Shown: piece by piece, positions 47,694-60,048 of the stretch
How the letters are laid out: each line of letters starts with the position of its first letter
Numbering within the stretch: position 1 is the first letter of the stretch
NCBI RefSeq assembly: GCF_001638985.1
Contig: NW_017265158.1
Coordinates: forward strand, 620,001-684,000
Source of the DNA: Phycomyces blakesleeanus NRRL 1555(-)
Taxonomy: Eukaryota > Mucoromycota > Mucoromycetes > Mucorales > Phycomycetaceae
Length of the DNA stretch: 64,000 nt
Direction of reading: 5' to 3'
Made by a program: the position numbers and the translations under genes
The notes under the pieces: generated by a model
What the model saw: the letters and a program-made list of their open reading frames with translations, nothing else
What the model was told of the DNA's origin: nothing
Databases searched by the model: none

Positions 47694-48091
47694 TTCATTC
47701 CATTCCTTAAATAATTAGAATACCCATCTGCATCGTCACCTCAGAAACATCTGTCACCCACTAAAAAAATATACTTCTTTCTCCTAATTTTATACACTTC
47801 TTTATTGCCAATATTTATTTATACTATTTCTTATTACATTTTTATTAAACTTCATTATTATACTATTATTATATTTTTTTACTTTACTTTACTACATCAT
47901 TATTATATTACAGTATCAAAAATAAATGTTTTACCCATTTTAAAATCCGCCATAAATGGTAAAGAAGATATTACAACTTCAAATTCCTTTCTAAAGATGT
48001 AGAATACGTATTGAAATATAATACTTGGAACAATAAAAGTGAAAAACATATATATTAATAATGTAAAAAAAAGATACAGTTTTAATAGCGG

Positions 48092-48280
48092 ATTTGCTTA
48101 AATTTCTTTTTCTTAAGTAAGACCAATCGATTTGGCATATTCAAACAGCATCTTCTACAAGTTTTTGCTGATATTTTGTTCCACTCTTCCAACAAAGCAG
48201 CCTTCAGCTCATTCAGAGAATTTGGTCTGAGGCGTCTTGCTCTGATTCTGTGATCAATCACTGCAAAAGACAACCAATTT
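48092..48280 (-). pseudogene. Tc1/mariner-like transposase, C-terminal scrap
   Basis: The reading IDHRIRARRLRPNSLNELKA with ALLEEWNKI and MPNRL matches the usual C-terminal segment of Tc1/mariner transposases (NxxEL ... EEW ... MxxR). No upstream part is present. Confidence 0.5.
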
Positions 48281-50063
48281 AAGTAGCTTAATTTTTGTTT
48301 AAATCCTCCAAAAATCGGTGGTTTATGTTCAATTATAGTTCGGTATTTGTTACAAAAATTGGTTCATTTAGTTAACCAAATGATGAGATTATAGATACTA
48401 AAATCAATAGATAAATTGAGAGTTATAATTCCCCCTTTTCTTGAAATGTTATAATTGTCTGTAATTCTGGTTATATATTCACCCATAACTTCAAACCGTA
48501 CCTAAACCCTACTTGTTATGGAATTGGCTTTGAACTCTCTACCTCTTAAAAAATTTTATTTGCTTTAATTACATGATATTATTGGATAGACCTCACTAAA
48601 ATCGACCTAGAATCAGTCTGAAATCTGACAGGAACCAGCATTCAAATGAATGATTGTAAAAAAAAACTTAAATAGATCTTGTTGACATCATCAAGAGATG
48701 ACGCATTTGAAATAGAATCTCATGGAAAAAATGGTTTTTATTGATTTTTGAATGGTTGGAAAATATATTTAACTATTTAATATGGACCACTAATACTTCT
48801 TTAAAAGTGTGTATCCGAATAGTACGACTTGTATACATGTTATACTTTCATTTATTGGACGGCTTGAATACATTGGATGACCTAACTTATACTATACTTC
48901 CCTACCTTATCGGTTTCATGTATTCGGCGCGTTTTTTGGTTTTACACTTCTTTAACTGAAAATGAAATCCTTGGTATTTTCTTGGAGAATACGTTTGTTT
49001 GGAACTACATTAGCTTAGAGCAAAAAAAGATACAGAAGTATTAATATAGGTTTCTTTATGAAATAAAATGAAATAACATACTTACTAGATCATTTATGGG
49101 GGTTCATAACAAATCTCGCGATAGAATAAAAATCCGTTTGATTGATATTTTCTTTTAAATAAAAAGCAAGAAATAAAATAAACAACTTTATTAATATGTA
49201 CGCTTTGATTGTAAAGACACTTGAATTACTTACATATTATAGACACGCGTTTGCAAAAGGGGGCAAACCAGTATGACTTGAAAAAAAGGCGTGACATATT
49301 TATCTGAGAAGAAGAATTGATAAGTTACATTATTTAAGTTGAGTTATATATATATTACCTTTTCATAGACTGAAAATACCAGAAAGTATATAGTGTCAAG
49401 AGCAAAACATCTTTTATTACAAAATGGGTAGAAGCCCTATCATTTTAAAAATAAAAGATATTTAGTCAGCAAGGTGTTTCATTTTGGTTAGGAGATTGTT
49501 TATTACCTGTGCTGTTTTGAATGCTTGTTGAGTGTATTGTTTATCTAATATATATTAAGATGATTCTAAAAGCCAAAAGTATTAATAAAAGTTGAGATCT
49601 TAAGAGTAAGCTTACCAAGACATATAAAAAGAGACAAAATGAGAAGAGCAGGTTAAAGAAAGAGAAAATAAAAAAGAGGGGCGCGGTTATTCTATTAAAT
49701 ACGAATTCGGGGTTTTTTTTTAAAAATAAATAAATCAAAAAATAATTTTTGTCTGTAACTTAGAATTGAAAGAAAACGCAGTTGCACTATGCCAGCAGCT
49801 AATACATATGAAAAACAGAGTATAGTATAAAATCATATTATTCAAATACTAATACATAATATAAGAATAAAACATGGATTGAAAATTAAATTAAAGAAAC
49901 ACATAAAATACTCACAACAAGAGTGGAAACATTCAAAGCTGTTCTTGTTACGTAATAGATCATGGTGTTCTCTGAGAAAGAATAAAACTTAAAGCCCAAA
50001 TTAAACATAATATAAATAGACCCTTTGGATTTAAAAAAAAACAAGCTATTCTTATTATTCACA
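48281..50063 (-). other. AT-rich region with exon-like blocks, left part of element A4
   Basis: The minus strand shows short segments ending in GTAAGT or GTGAGT donors (for example about 49215, 49070 and 49915), in the position occupied by third-gene blocks in A1-A3. The clearest reads QTDFYSIARFVMNPHK (about 49090-49145). No open frame of length and no terminal repeat was found, so the left end of A4 is undefined. Confidence 0.3.
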
Positions 50064-51297
50064 ATGTCAAGAAATCTCAATAACAATTCAGTTAACAATG
50101 CTTTTGGTGAAGAACCTTCTGTGGGAAGGTAGATTAAAACCAGGCAGTCTTCAATTTTCTTATATTAATTTTATTTTCGTTTTTTATAAAAATCAAAAAA
50201 AAGCCCACCAAGAAATACCAATGATATAAGGACGATAATGTTGCAACACTCACAGGGAACAGTGAGCAATCAAAGACCACTAGCACCAAAGAGAGCTCGG
50301 TTGAATCTTGAAGGTGATTCGTCGGGTAGAACTCGTAACATCCATGATGTGTACGAGAAACTTGATACCATGAATGGTGTCTTAAACACTGTTTTGAAGA
50401 ACACATCTTCTGAGAAAGCCGAAGCCACTGCTAGTAATGCAGTTGAGCAAGACATGTCGCCTGGACGTCAACCAACATTGGATGTAAGTAATCATAATAT
50501 GTTTTTATGTAGATAGAATTTAATATACATTTATATTATAGCAATTGTTGCGCGATTATTTGAGTGAAGAGAAATTGTATGACCAATACAATACCAATGA
50601 AAATAAAAACAGTGAGGGAAACAGACTCGTTCTGAAGTCTGTTACCGATTACCTTCGTCGTCAAGAAGAGGGGAAAAAGGTGGACTTGCCAACTCTTCGA
50701 ACTAAGATTGTGCGGCACATTGGCAACAGAAAGTTGCAAGAAAAAAAAACAGGAGAAAAGAAGCAGGAAGAGAATTGACGGGCCTGTCTTCGTCAGCGAC
50801 GTGTAAAGGTAAAAAACACACGCACACAATATACTAGATGTGATATTAAATTAGAAATATTATATATTTATATATAGTCGTGTGAAAGAAGACAATCTGC
50901 CTTGAAAGCCAATCGGGCACACTTTGTGAACAGCTTTGGAGAGAATGTTGACAGTATTCTCCATGCTGATTACATGTCAGACCTTGAGAGTGATGACGAA
51001 AGAGAAGAAGAGGAACAGGATTCGTCCTCAGAAAAGAGTTTTTTTTGGAGATTCCGCCCAAGCTGGAGAAGCGAAGAGGTATAGTACAAAAAACTATTTT
51101 TTTGGATGGTGTGTAATAATACTTACATTGACATATAGGGAGATAGGTTCGTTGATGAACTTGATGCGGATTATGAGGCAGCTCATGATAAGAAAAATAA
51201 TACCCGTCCATTCGAGCATAAATTTAAAGGAATAAGAGATAAGCAGCTTAGTAAGACCAAGGCAAACAAGCTGCCATCATGGTCAAAGAAACAATAA
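50064..51297 (+). pseudogene. A-family accessory gene, copy A4; one in-frame TGA
   Basis: Exons 50064-50128, 50231-50483, 50542-50808, 50878-51078 and 51139-51297 join to 945 nt. The first two together are 318 nt, the size of the single first exon in A3, so A4 has one extra intron. Motifs in order: coiled coil (YEKLDTMNGVLNTVLKN), basic region (IVRHIGNRKLQEKK), MSDLESDDE, RPSWRSEE, and C-terminal LPSWSKKQ. A single TGA (50776-50778) lies in the basic region with the frame open on both sides, so it may be a recent nonsense change. The gene is convergent with the A4 transposase, 67 bp apart. Confidence 0.8.
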
Positions 51298-51364
51298 GAC
51301 AATAAATCAAACATTTTCTAATAAATTGATAAAAGAGTGCAAAGTAGTATTTTATTAATATTAT

Positions 51365-54300
51365 TTAAGCTTCTATTTTTTGGGGTAAAGGGATTACTAA
51401 ACGTTTAAATTCACTAGTTATAGTAAACCTATATTTAGCAATTGCGATTGGTGAATATAAACGATGTACTGGAATAATACATTCATAATTAAGTACAGAA
51501 GAAGGTTCATTCCAGAGCTCAATGCCTTCATTTAACATTGGCTGGTAACTCCCCGAAGAATAACTAGAGTACCACTCAACAAACGCAAAAGTATGGGTGA
51601 TGACAGTTTCGTTGATGGTTATCAAATGTTGAAATAAATACAGTATACGGCCAGGAAACGCTGCTTTATCTTCACTGTTATTCTCAAGATAATAGGCGCG
51701 GAAATAAGATCCAGAAGAGTATTCCTGTCCAAGAAGAGATATCCGTTTCATTTTCTCAATTCGGTTATTGACAAAAATCTGGTTAGACTCGCAGTTTGAA
51801 TAATGGCCAAAAAGATCGTGACTGCCATACGCGTGTCTGTAAAACTCCAGTAAACATTCATAATGTCCCTTGCACATTGTAATCCTTTGGTCGAGTTTAA
51901 TCGGAAACACTGAAGGGGGCAACGGCTCACAACCCAAAGCAGAATGACGAGGGTTTAACGAATATTCAACAAAGTCAGACAGAGAAAAGGTACTGGCAGT
52001 AGAAGATGGATGCAATGCTGCTAATTGATCTTGACTATTTGAAATGCGATGCAGAAAGTCAATTGCGAACTGGGGAAGATGGTTGACGAAAGATTGTATG
52101 AAGCTGCCAATGTATGTTCTCTCCAAAAATCTCTTCATCATTGTTGATTCGAAGCCGCCTTTTTGATTTGTTTCGATATTCTTCAACAAACCATTGTATC
52201 TCTCGAAACTGAATAACCAGAAAGCATAAATTGGCCCAAAGTCATGAACACACTCGCCAAGATGAAGATGTAGATGCATATTCGGTGTCACGGCCGATTT
52301 TCCATACAGTGTCTGAAATCTTGTACAAAACAATTGGAGTTTACTGTGGGCTTCGTCTATTTCTTTGTCATTGATCGAAGGTTTTGTGAGTAAGCGGCAT
52401 GCGTCAACAAACAAAATCCAGTTTTCGAGATTCTTGGCTGGGAGCACATGCTTCAGAACAAATGGAGAGTATATGACGCACCACGACTTCCACTCGTCAG
52501 CTTTCATGAACGAAAACCCATCGGCAATCTTCTTTGTTATACGCGCATATCCACAAGGTACAACAATACCATTGGCAAGCTCTTGCATAGTTAACTGATT
52601 CTTTTCATTGATGTAGTTACACTCGCGCCATATCTGAATCATTCGCTTTGCAGTTCCAAGATAGAGGTTATGCATCGGGTCTATAACTGTAAAGCGGACT
52701 GGGTCAAAGTAAGATAACCGATGAAGCTCTGACCACCGAGTGCCGTTTTCTTTTTCTAGGCGTGTTCGCTCAGTATTGTTCAATGCATTTGCCCAGCTGA
52801 CAGCGTGTTCCAGATTCATTGTCTTCGTGCGTCTCACCCAATTGCTATACTTGAATCCAGAGTAGTCAAGCTTGCTGGTCTTCTTTATAGTCGTGAATTG
52901 TCGTTGACATTTGTGACAGGCGCATGTGCTCATGTGGCCAGTAAATCCAGAGGTTTTGCGAGCGGCAGGGATATCACAGGCAACACACATCAATGCAGCA
53001 CGAACAACAATCTTTCTATTTTGTGAGTCTGTCATTTCTACACCAATGTACATCTCCAACAATTCGTCAACGAGCGGCTTCAAGTAATGATTCATGCTGT
53101 CAGTGCTTGCTTCCTTCGGCCCAGGCATCATACCAACAAGAATGACATTTTCAGACTTAAGGCGTTCACTCCGTGGGAGATTGTTGATAGAGAGATATAT
53201 CGCACCACTGGAATGTGTTCGTCCATCAAATGGCTGAAACCAATCGATATTCAGAGTCAACATTAAAGATCGGCTATCATCAACAAACCGTCTGCCATTG
53301 ATGTCTTTAATATCACTCCAAACTGCACCATCGAAAATGTCAAGTTTGGTGTTTTCAATTATTTGACGACTTCTCCACAAATTGATCTTGGACACGAAAT
53401 CTGGCTTGGAGAATTTTTGTTGCAAGGCGTACTTCAGAGAGTTGAATGGATATACCATTGCTGGAAGAGAACGATTTCCGGTTGACACTTTAAAGAGATT
53501 GTTGTTGCAAATGGCGGATTGAGAGAATTTCTTAAATGTACAGACTCTTTGACTTGTTTCCGGAGGATAAATCGAATGACATTGTGAGCATGCAATGTAT
53601 ACTGTCATTCCGTCTGTTGCCATGTTAAATCCTGTCTTATGCTTCAAGCTATTGATCGTCATTGGAAGGGCGCCAGACATATCACAGAGAGACAGTAGAG
53701 TATTACAAAATTCAATGAGAATCGATCCACCGCTTTCCACCAAAAAGATCAAGTGAAATATGACAATGAATACTGCAACAAAGCGGATATACAAGGGCAT
53801 GTTATCAAAAGACGAAGGACGAACTATGAAGACAAAGGTTAAGTTAGTTTAAATTAATATATTGATTAATTGTCTATACCGTATTAATTCATACCTGATT
53901 CTACTATCGAGGTCCCACTGGTCTCATCAAAGTTTTCTTCTTGTTCAAAATCAAAACCGGTATCGCCTTCTTCAATCTCATCGCCATCAACCACAAATGC
54001 TCCTGTAATTGTATCTTCGGCAGTAAAGATGGACTCTTCTTGGGACAAAGGTAAGTCAACTGGAAAGGAATAATTGTTGTAAAGATGTAGAAATAAAAAT
54101 ATAATTACAATTATAATCATATAAAAAATAAAAAATAAAAAATATATATATCAGTTTCAATTATTATTTTGTTCATTTATTTTATTTTATTTTCTTACCT
54201 TCTTGATCAAATTCAATGTTTTGTTCTTCATTTTCGTCTTCATATTCGCCTTCGCCTTCGTTCTCGTAATCATAATCATTGTCATTGTCACTGTCAATAC

Positions 54301-54553
54301 TATCTACTTCCATGTCGTCAAAATGTTCTTCAGGAACATCTATTTTATGAATTAATTTATATTAATTTTACATGTACAGCTCGAGTTATTCTTGTTATTT
54401 ACCCATTGCATCGTCTTTGGCAACAGGCACTATATGTTTCTCATAGTGTCGTTGTGCATTTTGTCTTTTCTGTTTCTTTCCACAGCTATCCAACTTTGTA
54501 CAGTCTGGACATTTGCAGATAACATAACTGTCTTTCTTTTGATTATTGGACAT
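51365..54553 (-). CDS. Tnp2-family transposase, divergent intact copy A4 (971 aa)
   Basis: Exons 54403-54553, 54199-54339, 53895-54059 and 51365-53823 sum to 2916 nt with no internal stop. Exon 1 has ICKCPDCTKLDSC ... AQRHYEKH, the same C-x-C-x2-C...RH zinc motif as A2. Exons 2-3 are strongly acidic (DSDNDNDYDYENEGEGEYED). The last exon has a hydrophobic helix (RFVAVFIVIFHLIFLVESGG), ACSQC, NIDWFQPFDGRTH, MMPGPKEAS, HMSTCACHKC, IDPMHNLYLGTAKRM and MHLHLHLGECVHDFGP. It is alignable with A2 throughout but clearly a separate subfamily. Element ends were not found, so mobility cannot be judged. The intact frame suggests recent activity. Confidence 0.9.
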
Positions 54554-55268
54554 GTCGATTGTTTTAAATTATAAAAAAAATTATATAGATTTTAAGAGAT
54601 CTTGATCAAGGTCTTTATATACCAAAAAAAAAATTATAAATAGATAAAATACTGCTCCATGCCATGACTATAGTATGCCAAGTAATTCCTTGATACATCT
54701 ACCGCACATATCATCATAATTATACTCATATATCGTTAAGTCATTAACCAAGTCAAATACTGCGCACATTACTAAAAGTGTACGCAATTTTTTTTAAAAG
54801 TCTTTTTTTAGAATTATAATATTTGATATGACGATGATTCGACCATGACGAAAAATAATCCAAAAATGGAACATTCGCCTCTCACAACATGTGAAATAAA
54901 AAAATCTGATATTTTAGTTCCATATATCAAAGGGAAAAATCACGCAAAAATATTGCCACAGTAAAAATGAAATCACAACCTTTTGTCTCGTTCCCTTGAA
55001 ATATATGGATTAAATATTTGTTTTTATATTCACATTTATAATACATAAAAAATATTTAAATGATTTATTTTGAAATAGAAAAAGTGAAACCTTAAGAATA
55101 TATATAATTTTTATTAAATATTATATTAACTTTTGTATAAGTGTTTTTTCAATGTAATTTAGAATTATATCAAAAGTGTATAATATAAAAAAAAACCCAA
55201 TTTTGTAATTTTATGGCCAAAAAAATGATGGTAGTGTGATTTTACAGCTAAAAAAGAGCGATCTGAAA
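54554..55268. other. AT-rich noncoding stretch between A4 and the Tc1-like pseudogene
   Basis: Promoter side of the A4 transposase. No gene seen. No terminal repeat partner for A4 recognised. Confidence 0.45.
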
Positions 55269-56265
55269 TCACAACAGAAAAAAATAGAAATTATTTGAAA
55301 AAATTAAAAATCGAAAATTGTAGTAAAATTTTTGCAGGTTTTCAGGAACTAAAATCAGCGGTCTTTTGCAGTGAATGATTCTCCATATATTCTCAATGGG
55401 GCTAAGGTCAGAGCTGTTGAGTAGCCATTGCAAAATATCAATACCATGTTCTTTCTTGAACTTTCCTGTAACTTTTAATTTATGCACCTTGGCATTATCT
55501 TCCTAGAACTTATAGCTACCGCTGCTAGGTACAGGAAGAGTATGCAAGAATGGAAGAAAATGATCTTGAAGAACTTCTACATATCTTGGACCATTCATGC
55601 TTTCATCTACAAAAACAAGTGGACTAAGTCCTCCTGATCAGATACACCCCCAGATCATAACAAATCCACCATTTTCTTGCACTTTTGAGACAAAATGATC
55701 TATATCAAATCTCTCACCAGTTTTGTACCAGAGCTTTCTGCTTGAATTTTTTTTATATAGCATAAATGACAACTTGTTACTCCAGATAACTGTTTTTTAC
55801 TGTTTATTCCAGTCTTTTATAGTTTTGTACTAAGCTCGGCATTTGGCAATGTATGTCTTGATAAGAAAAGGCTTTGACACAGTTTTATAGCAAAAATAAT
55901 CTATGCTGTGCAAAGCTTTACACATGGTAATCTTACTGACATTCTTTCCTGTGTCAGCACCAGCATCATTAACAAGATCATTCAATGTCAATCACCTGTC
56001 TTTTTTGAGATTCAAGACAATATATATTTTGTCTCTAGATGTGAGGATCTGTGATCTTCCAGAAGACTTTCTGTTATTGACAGTTCCTCTTTCTTTATAT
56101 CTTTTTAAAAATATTGAACTATTGGTTTGAGTATATTCAGCTTGACTGAAATGCTGGTGACATTATTTCCATCAAGTTGAAGACCAAGGATCTTTTCTTT
56201 TGTTAAATCTAAAAGCACATTATAGGGCCCACAAAAGATATTCTTTTGTGCGTTTGGCATTATGC
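55269..56265 (-). pseudogene. Tc1/mariner-like transposase pseudogene
   Basis: The minus strand reads LTKEKILGLQLDGNNVTSIS (N-terminal HTH), LNDLVNDAGADTGKNVSKIT, WSNKLSFMLYKK, GGFVMIWGCI, MNGPRYVEVLQDHFLPFLHT, EDNAKVH and NSSDLSPIENIW. These are the DDE landmarks of Tc1. The first catalytic Asp (W-S-D in the family) is Asn. Several stops fall in frame, mostly at positions where Trp or Gln is usual. A frame shift occurs near 55990. Terminal repeats not found. Confidence 0.85.
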
Positions 56266-56386
56266 TAGATTTGTTAATTAGTTTTTTAAGACGTTGAAAA
56301 ATATAAAGTATAGGTTATAAAGCAAAGGTGCAAATAGCGCGCCAGGGTGCAAAACATTTCTTTCTCAGACTATATTATCTTACTTC

Positions 56387-56560
56387 CACTACGGCAGAGA
56401 AAATGGTAACATATTACCACTTTAGTAACATAACTGCCATTTTTTACTTAATAAAAAATGGCAGTTATGACTCTGTATAAGGCCAAAACAGACACTGTTA
56501 CCATTTTTTACTATGTAAAAAATGATTTATTATGTAAAAAGCCAAAACAAGCACTGTTAC
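56387..56560. repeat. B60 left end with subterminal repeats
   Basis: Copies of AACTGCCATTTTTT / AAAAAATGGCAGTT and GTTACCATTTTT occur in both orientations within about 170 bp. The same motifs sit at the right end (63540-63858) and in B14. Confidence 0.75.
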
Positions 56561-57579
56561 TATTTTTCAAAAAAAAATCAAGCGTCCTTCCTTTCCTCTA
56601 TTACATTCTTTCTTTTGTTCTATTGCTTTCAATTCTAGCACAACCTTTTGTTTTTCCTTTGCAGCTTTAACAGAATAATCTGTTTTTTATTATACAATAT
56701 TGAATCGAGTTTAATTGAATTGAATCTTTATTTCAATATATGTTTTATTAAATGAAAATGATAATAATAATAGTAATAATGGAAAAACAATTCTATCGGC
56801 CACTCGCAATAAAAAATGGTTCTGTTTAGCTACTGCAAAACGTATGCAGTAAAACACTAGTATTCAAATTGTATTTCATATACTTTGGGTATTCTAATAT
56901 ATCTTAGATAGCACTTATTATTTTTTACCGATTTCTACAAATATACTAATATTAGAGAAAAAACTTAAAATAAATAAATAGATATAATATTATTATAATG
57001 CTTACCTTTATATAATATGCTTACTTATTCAGTAAAATAAGCATTTACTCTAAGAATATATATATATATATATTAAAGAATGTATTAATATTTAAGATCT
57101 ATATATAAGAAAAGCAATAAAACATAAGCACTATAGAAAGTTGTTATTGTAGAAGAAGAAAAACTTGAGCAAAGATTCAAGCCATGTAACATGAAGCTAA
57201 TTCGAATCTGATTCATACAACCGACATGAGCATCTTGTTAGAAAGCTCAAAGTGTTTATTTTACTCAATATACTTACATATAATAGAACGACTCCCAAGT
57301 ATAATATATCAGTACAAAAATATTACTATTAATTTTTTTCTAAAAAAAAGGCTATATACTATTTCCTTTTATATTTGAATGTAGTGAAATTGTAGATGCT
57401 GTACATTAGCTTCAAATTCTTGTAATCACAACATTAGCAATCATATGAAAGAGATCGCTATATTTTTATATGAAAGAAAAAAGGAATAAAAAACATAAAA
57501 AGAAAAATGACGAGATAAGAAAAAAAATGTACTAAAGACAGACTAAAAAAATCAAACTCGGCCAATCACAGCGGCCAAA

Positions 57580-58610
57580 CTATGATCTTTGGCTTCTCTT
57601 GCGAGCAGGCTCAACACTTGCTGTAGGTAGAGGAGACCTACATAAAAGAGTAAGAAGTTTATATTAGTTTTATATTAACAGCGCATGAGAAAAAGCAACA
57701 ATGGTAACTTACAGCAAATCTGCCATTATGGGCGACTCAACATCACCAGTTTCTGACATATCAGGAGAAGAAAGCGAAGAATCACTTATGTCTCGCTGTG
57801 TCTATAGCATAATGAAAAGAAACGATGTTAATTAAAGTTTACAATATATAGATTTGTTAATTGATAAACTTATTTTGTTCTTCTCTGCTATTCTTCTCTT
57901 GTGTATCTGGTTGTCGCTCTTGAAGCTTTCCTGAAGAAGGCTTCTTGCACACCACATTCTTTTACATTGGTGGATGTGCAATCCACCATTCTTCGCCAAC
58001 CTCTCCAAATGCATCATATAGTATTACCTGTTTTTCTCTGAGATATTCTTCCATTATTTTGAGGCCGCAGGATAGTCTTTGTCAATGATATCATGCTTTA
58101 CCGTACGGCCTAATGTTTTGAGATGCAGTCTTTTTACTGTCAAATCATAGTCTGAAAGAGGGACTAATGGAAGTAAAGGCTGCCCTTGTGGAACTTCTTT
58201 GCAGCGCACCTTCCAGTCCTGCTCGTGAAGAATCTGAAGCAACAGATTGTATTTTTGTGCTTTGTTTTTTCCTTTGAACTTGCCGCCAGTATTGATTACT
58301 TGCTTACCGAGCTGATCAGGGTACTCTGTGAGCTGAGCTCTTTTCACAGACTCGGCAATGCACTCAAGAGCTACAAAAAATGTATGACAATATTAATAAA
58401 GTAAATAAACATCTAAGTACAGAATATATATGACTTACAACTCTGCTCAATAATGCTTTGTTGCATTGTAGTTAGATCTTCCGCACTGACTGCTGGCGCA
58501 AATTGATTGCTGAATTGCCTTTGAAGCTCGCACAATGCTTGCTTGATTTCAGCAAGATCAACCTCAATCTTTTGAATTGAGTTGAGGAGAGTTGTGTTAA
58601 TATCGGACAC
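57580..58610 (-). pseudogene. B-family accessory gene (B60), nearly open, two in-frame TAA
   Basis: The ATG at 58610 starts a coiled-coil exon (58439-58610; IQKIEVDLAEIKQALCELQR). A long exon from 58370 follows, with VINTGGKFKGKNKAQKYNLL, WKVRCKEVPQGQPLLPLVPL, RTVKHDIIDKDYPAASK, TAA at 58054-58056, a second TAA about 58016, then HLERLAKNGGLHIHQCKRMW and LLQESFKS. Two short Ser/Pro-rich terminal exons end at TAG 57580-57582. The L-E...W-[AC]-A-[RK]-x-[LI]-L...[FW]-[KR]-S block recurs in B24 and B33. Divergent from the transposase gene. Unrecognised family; a helper or DNA-binding role is inference. Confidence 0.65.
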
Positions 58611-60048
58611 ATTTAAGTTTTTTTTTAGCTATAAGCAGTGAGTTGGAAAGAAAAGATGATAGTTTAGACAAGTAGAATAAGAGCGATTTGAATTTGAGAA
58701 AGGCAACGATTTATTACAAGCAATTGATAGCTATTTATATGAAAAAGATACAGACAGATGTACAAATAAAACATATAAAAGAAGGGATGCTTATGCACTT
58801 GTATGCACCTGTCTGCACCTGTCTGCAGTAGCTCATGTGAACATGATACAGTCTTTTTGTGTTGACACAACAAAACTGTAAGAAATATAAAGATAAAATG
58901 AATTAGACTTTAAATCAATATTATATGTATAAATGTTTATACTTTGTACCATCTACATATTAAACGTTTTAAAGTATATGATATAATAATATAACTCTAT
59001 ACATATTGCAGATATAGCATGAAATTTGGTTAAAGTTCTTGATGACAAAACCCTGTACCAGTTAAAATTATAACTTTAAATATACTCTATAGTAGCTATA
59101 TAACATCTGAACATCATATAGTTAATTAGCCTCTTTTTATCAACATTAAAGTAAATGTTATGATACTCAAGTCCATATCATACTTATTATCATTATCGAC
59201 TAAAACGCGTTTTGATTGATGCTGTCATCAAAGGTAAGAATAATTTTAACTGTCATTACTATTATTTACCAAGGGGCATTTTTGACTGAAACTATACATT
59301 TTTGAAAAAGGTGTGCTTTAACTCACATTGGCACTTTCAATTAACACCCCTTTCGATCAGTAGTGCTTATCTTGATGATGTCAGTAAAAGAGTATCAGAC
59401 TATAGCCCTCATTATCTATATCTATTTCTTTAAGTTTTATACATAAACAAGAAAATAATGCTATTAGCTAAATATATATTCAGTATCTCAAAAATACTAT
59501 TAGTACAACACAGATAATATAAATATGTCTTTTCTACCAATGTGTTTAGACAGTACTACTTTTTTTTAACTGTTAATTATTAGAAGGCTGTTTTTCTTTG
59601 CCTTTGGTATTAGAGAGTAATTGATAATTTATTTAAAAAAAACATAAATTATTTGGTCATTAATTATCCTAAATATACATATACCTCTTTATAAAGCCCA
59701 AGAAATATCTAATTGCTCACAAGTAAAGAGTACGTATCTGTTTCACCGGTGCTCTTTTAATGGTACCCCCTTGTCAACCAAGAAGTATTTTAACTTACAT
59801 AATAATTATTAATGAAGAAGAATCTTTTCAACCACGGGAATTATTTACTGACAGGTGTTTCACCTAGCATTGTCATTACTGTAATCATTGCTATATCATC
59901 ACTATGAGAGAGAAAAAGAAAAAGAGCCACAAGCATTTTGGTTAAAAAATAAAGAGTATATAAAGATGTCTTTTACATTTAATGAATAGCATCAAAATCC
60001 TTTTCGCAGCTTTATTTTATATATTACATATGTACCAACCCAACCAAT
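58611..60048. other. Spacer between divergent B60 genes
   Basis: AT-rich; contains the presumed divergent promoters and a short GCACCTGTCT direct repeat near 58804-58826. No gene or RNA recognised. Confidence 0.45.

Noticed and set aside
51365..53800. Hydrophobic helix at the start of Tnp2 catalytic exons as a transmembrane segment or signal peptide
   Set aside because: It is conserved in all A copies but lies after about 115-160 residues of zinc-motif and acidic linker; a buried structural helix is more likely in a nuclear enzyme.
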